NCBI GenBank assembly: GCA_015039365.1 | Contig: WION01000117.1 | Span: forward strand, 62,001-126,000 | Origin: Amanita rubescens | Lineage: Eukaryota > Basidiomycota > Agaricomycetes > Agaricales > Amanitaceae | Reading direction: 5' to 3' | DNA length: 64,000 nt | Position numbers and translations under genes: made by a program | In this document: piece after piece, positions 60,526 to 64,000 of the stretch | How positions within the stretch are numbered: the stretch's first letter is position 1 | How the letters are laid out: every line of letters begins with the position of its first letter | Notes under the pieces: model-generated | Told to the model about the DNA's origin: nothing | Seen by the model: the letters and a program-made list of their open reading frames with translations, nothing else | Databases searched by the model: none

Positions 60526-60965
60526 TACGTCCGCTACTTATAATTTGGATATATGTGTTCCTGTGGTTGCGACATTTTATTCGTAAGAATGCTATGTTCT
60601 CGGGCGTCGCTTCCAATTCTATAGGCAAAAAACGCATGTTTTCTATATATGATCTCTCGGAAGATCGTTAAAAAACTCTTTCAACTTTCTTTTTTGTCCT
60701 TGATTGAACTGTTGTTCGGTTAAGGTCACGAGGTTGCCGAAGACGCCCAGTACTATGACAGCTGCACCGCTGCGGGGGGACCACGGCGTTGTTTCAAATT
60801 TGGCATTCGATGTTCACTAAAGTTCCCACAGTGCGGGCAGGATGCCGCACGGACCAAGCTTGCCTACTATATACGCACGCTTAGTAATCTGATTTTCGAG
60901 AATTTCTCTCCGTCTCAGCGAGGCTCACAGCTACAACTACAAAGACAAGCCAAAAAGGCGTCTCG

Positions 60966-61726
60966 TCATAACGGACAGAAGAATATTAGACACGCCACTA
61001 ATAACAAAATCAACACACCCAGCTCCTGGGGCCCGATGACAATGACAGAGTTAGATGACCCTGCAACATTGGTGAAATTCCCCCCTTCGATCCGGGTGCC
61101 ATGCGCCCTCTCAAAAAGGTTTGCAATCGATGAGAAAGGTGTTATCGGCCTGCGCTCTTGGATAATAATGATCGACTAGATTGACCATATCATGTCATGA
61201 CAGTCGTTCGAAGCACAGGCAGCTTACCTGTAACAACTCTTTCAGCATGTTACACTCGCTTGTGAGGTTTTCCATGATTTCCTCGCGGATGGCTTCGAAC
61301 TGACGTATTGACCAAGGAAATGCCCGGTCGTTCATCCTGTTATCATACTTGATCTGTATACGTTCTGCGATGCTGCAGCCAAGGAAAATCAGAGAACTGT
61401 TAACGACGACAAAACAGGTCGTACCGAATGATTTTCAGTGTCAATATGCAAAAATGGCATCTGCTGGTGGATGTAGCATCGCAGCGCGATGTCCGGGCCA
61501 AGGATAATGCCTGCTCAAGCGTTACGATGAGATCTCGGAACAGTTCTGAGCTGGTGCTGTTTCCTCCGGAAATGGTCCGAAGCAATCTTTCGATGGCCTC
61601 CGCGCACCAGTGATGGCACGGGTTCTGTATTGAAGGACGCCACGGTAAGTTCTAGAGCACCATCATGCTGAAAGGATGGCCACTGACCTCACGGACAGAA
61701 GCCGAGCCGGAGAAGGGGTTTACCAT
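60966..61726 (-). CDS. C7: subtype II tail-anchored superfamily member
   Basis: Unknown function; about 200 residues. Exon 1 is MVNPFSGSASVRE. Exon 2 contains NPCHHWCAEAIERLLR, EQALSLARTS and CHFCILTLKIIR. Exon 3 contains IAERIQIKYDNRMNDRAF, FEAIREEIMENLTSEC and ends MLKELLQ. The last exon contains IANLFERAHGTRIEGGN, FTNVAG, SSNSVIVIG, and a terminal helix (LGVLILLLVACLIFF). Its motif (F-x2-A-x4-I-x-GG-x-F-x-N-V-A-G) is the clearest of all members. Last member of the array on the right. Confidence 0.75.
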
Positions 61727-61760
61727 TTAGTTATGATTGAGGGGGTAGGAAGTGGGTGCG

Positions 61761-61767
61761 GATATAT
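61761..61767 (-). promoter_or_regulatory. Conserved promoter element of C7
   Basis: ATATATC on the minus strand, about 35-41 nt before the C7 ATG, aligned with the elements of C5 and C6. Confidence 0.5.
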
Positions 61768-61769
61768 CC

Positions 61770-63190
61770 TGGGTGCGTCTTAACATGGCAAGGAAAAGGT
61801 GAAGAGCTTTATTTAAGTATGTACCTAACATCACTGTGAAGTTGACCTAAACATCATTCAAGTTTCTCACGCCCAGTGACGTAGGTTTCTCTGCCTCGCC
61901 TACACTCTGCTCCCCGTCCTCGTCCTCTCCCTCTCCCTCGCTGTCATTAATGCCCTGAGGAAGTCGAAATATATCTCTTATGTCATAATTGACTTGACTG
62001 CCGATAGCGTGTGTAAGATCGTCTCTGGTTCTTCATTGCTGAATCCTCGCCTTTACCTGGATACAATATTTACCTTGCTCGGCAAGGTTTCTCGCGCCCC
62101 CTTAATTCGTGTCCTATCAGCTGACCTATCTTATCGCGGAACTTTTTTTCGTTCTCCGATTCATACGCCATACCTTTGTCCACGTTTGCGGTGTGCTCGT
62201 CACAAGTGTAACATGTACCTCTCTGCATCGTTAAATATCGTTGCCCTGACCCAGATGAGGCCTCGCCCGTCGTTCGAAGAGTACATTGCATGAAATTGCT
62301 ATGCTGCATGCCGACAAGTCTCCTACTTTCATGAACGTCCGCCGGCGAGACGCGAGACATGTTCGCTGGTTCAGACCGACACCAGCTCCCTGCATTATAT
62401 CATGTCAACGACTCGTGTCAGCCTAATGAGCTCCGTAGACTCGGAAATGCCGTTCTCTGCTTCGTCTCTTTCTGGATCTCAAGTTGTCCCGGCCGATTGC
62501 ACAGATTTAAGTATCGTGTCTCGGCGTCTTCTGGGCCCTTGTCTATACCCCTCGAGCGTTACGGATGCCGGCAGTCTTCTCATTCCAGCCGTGGACACAT
62601 CTAGCCTTCAACGAAGACAGAACAGCTTCAAGAGTCGTTCTGCAGCAACAATAAAATAGTGGGACAAGAAAGGCCACGAGGGGTAAGCGCCCAATTGACC
62701 TTTACTCGACTTCTGCTCACTCAGTTCCGGGCCGTTACAGTACGCTATTGACAGCATAGCTTCCGCCTAGGCGAGACTTCCGAGTCAATGCCTCGCTTGC
62801 CAGTGACTCAAGTTGACGATGTGACGAAGAGACCGACCCTCATACACATGAACGTACCGGCACACACGCTGTTCTGCACCCTTATCTCATTTCCTCACTG
62901 CCCAGATCTCCTGGAGCGTTAGTACATTACTCATGACGGCAGCTCCCTCTTGATTCGAACAACATACTGTTGTGGCCACCCCAGAGCATGGACCTCCATT
63001 TATAACCACACTGTCGCTCTACCATTGCCAATTGGACCCCAGGTTGAGACAGCTTTCATGACCAACTCGGGCTTGCTTAGCCACGCGACGGTGGGGATTC
63101 GGTGTGCTGTTCACTCTTTTGGTCTTTTCCCCACTTTTACAGGAAGATGACATTGTACGATTCTGTATGGATGATCAATGCAGACGAACT
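61770..63190. other. Intergenic stretch left of the retrotransposon
   Basis: No gene is supported. Short open frames at 61994-62293 and 62359-62659 carry no domain that I recognise. Confidence 0.4.
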
Positions 63191-63503
63191 TGTCAAACCC
63201 CTGTTTTACTCCTTGATACGCCGCATGCTTCGTGCATGTACTTACTCATGTACCCTACGCCCTATGACATAGTATGACTCATACCCTGTACCCTATGACG
63301 CATACCCTATATAAGTAGTGTATATTGTAGTAGATACGCTAAGCAACAAGCTAGTCTTTCCTTGGACAGCTCGGAGCTCATCCCCTCTTAACTTTGCCCT
63401 GACCCTCGACGGGTCTTGTATTCGCCCTCGCTACCTGACACTGTCGGTAGTATCTACAAGTGATTGAGTCTTGTGTTGTGTAGCCTGTCTAAGGCTCGTG
63501 ACA
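63191..63503 (+). mobile_element. 5' LTR of a Tf1-like LTR retrotransposon
   Basis: A 313-bp element bounded by the perfect inverted termini TGTCA (63191-63195) and TGACA (63499-63503). It holds a TATA box (TATATAAG, 63308-63315) preceded by short 'taccctatgac' repeats. Directly after its 3' end lies a sequence complementary to the predicted 5' end of the transcript (see primer site). The matching 3' LTR is beyond the window. Confidence 0.8.
63308..63315 (+). promoter_or_regulatory. TATA box of the LTR promoter
   Basis: TATATAAG, 33-34 nt before the putative transcript start at 63341-63342. Confidence 0.7.
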
Positions 63504-63505
63504 TA

Positions 63506-63517
63506 AGCTTGTTGCTT
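63506..63517 (+). other. Self-primer binding site of the retrotransposon
   Basis: agcttgttgctt is the exact reverse complement of aagcaacaagct at 63341-63352, 12 of 12 bases. It begins two bases after the LTR end. In Tf1 and related Ty3/gypsy elements the first bases of the mRNA fold back onto such a site and prime reverse transcription, replacing a tRNA primer. The TATA spacing independently puts the transcript start at the matching position. Confidence 0.75.
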
Positions 63518-63655
63518 TTCTTCACACCACTCACCACGGAATTCATACGAATTTTCCTTGCTATCGCCCTGATAGCACACCTCACATACCTTTACCTTGT
63601 TGCAGTTTATATTGCACAAATTCACCAACAACTCTACATAAACACCCGTTAAACC

Positions 63656-64000
63656 ATGGCCCTCCCAGCTGCGTTAACCGCCATCGCGCTGGCAGGATTC
63701 ACTTACATCATGCGACGAAACAGAGTACAAATCATCCAACCAACCTTTGACGAAGCAGGAAATATCATTGGAGCACACTCAACATTGGCCGTACCTACAA
63801 TGGAAACAATCGCAACGGAAACTGAAGACGCAACTATTGCTGCAGCAGCAATGGGAGCAAGTATTGCGACTGTGGTAGAACAACTACGGATACAGAATGA
63901 AAACTTCCAAAGACAGTTAGCCCAACAACAACAGGAGTTTGAAAGACAACTCGGACGAGAACGAAGAGCCGCGGAAAGAGCCGACCGAGACACCGATAGG
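63656..64000 (+). CDS. Start of retrotransposon gag-like gene, cut by window end
   Basis: The frame is open from the ATG at 63656 to the window edge (115 codons, no stop). It begins with a hydrophobic segment (LTAIALAGFTYIM), then MRRN and a neutral stretch, then a Gln/Arg/Glu-rich coiled-coil-like run (ENFQRQLAQQQQEFERQ, RERRAAERADR). Position behind the LTR and primer site marks it as the first gene of the element, normally gag. No nucleocapsid zinc knuckle or pol motif is in view. The N-terminal hydrophobic segment is unusual for gag. Confidence 0.65.
   Translation, partial: MALPAALTAIALAGFTYIMRRNRVQIIQPTFDEAGNIIGAHSTLAVPTMETIATETEDATIAAAAMGASIATVVEQLRIQNENFQRQLAQQQQEFERQLGRERRAAERADRDTDR

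Noticed and set aside
12868..61726. Calling the Gly/Asn motif a true RHIM or HET-s-type prion motif
   Set aside because: The core [IV]Q[IV]G of RHIM is not present and no paired NLR gene is in the window, so only a loose resemblance can be claimed.
1..64000. CRISPR arrays, bacterial operons, ribosome binding sites
   Set aside because: Spliced genes and TATA promoters show a eukaryotic nuclear sequence; no regularly spaced repeats of CRISPR type are present.
1..64000. tRNA and rRNA genes
   Set aside because: No convincing A-box/B-box pair with a foldable cloverleaf was noticed; the 'ggtttcgatccag' at 17537-17549 lies inside an intron of A2 and lacks the rest of a tRNA.

Overview
The window reads as nuclear DNA of a filamentous basidiomycete, most likely an Agaricomycete. 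Real genes are split by many short introns (mostly 45-65 nt, GT...AG). The recognisable families are fungal: a Zn2Cys6 regulator, a Ste6-type full ABC exporter and a delta-type phospholipase C. A Tf1-like LTR retrotransposon begins at the right edge. Gene models were built by hand: exons were accepted only where splice sites, reading phase and paralogue conservation agreed.

Layout. (1) 1-6.3 kb: a Zn2Cys6 regulator (1388-3265, +) and a conserved-looking unknown protein (3940-4668, +). (2) 6.3-11.1 kb: a full ABC-B transporter (-) whose first half carries several one-base insertions or deletions. (3) 11.6-26.4 kb: ten small genes of one four-exon superfamily, some ending in a short motif plus a single membrane helix (A genes) and some ending in a short soluble tail (B genes). 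A coiled-coil gene at 16.4-17.0 kb lies among them. (4) 27.3-37.6 kb: four copies, two broken, of a small secreted beta-trefoil-like protein, interspersed with decayed pieces of a phospholipase C gene. (5) 37.7-41.2 kb: the intact phospholipase C (-), six exons, about 1065 residues. (6) 41.7-61.7 kb: a tandem array of ten more members of the same superfamily (C genes), all on the minus strand, with two subtypes mostly alternating, separated by duplicated non-coding DNA. (7) 60.3-60.5 kb: a piece of a PP2A-like phosphatase. (8) 63.19 kb to the end: 5' LTR, primer site and start of an LTR retrotransposon.

The most interesting content is the superfamily. About twenty members in 50 kb share a four-exon plan with intron phases 0, 2, 0. 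Exon 2 carries a C-x2-C pair and exon 3 ends in a conserved LK-x-LL[EQK]. The last exon is one of two cassettes: a glycine/asparagine motif (typically GG-x-[IF]-x-N-V-[AV]-G) followed at once by a C-terminal membrane helix, or a short AELEWKR tail. This suggests fast-evolving tail-anchored proteins with soluble partners, diversified by tandem duplication and last-exon exchange. Their function is unknown to me; any link to self/non-self recognition or membrane signalling is a hypothesis.
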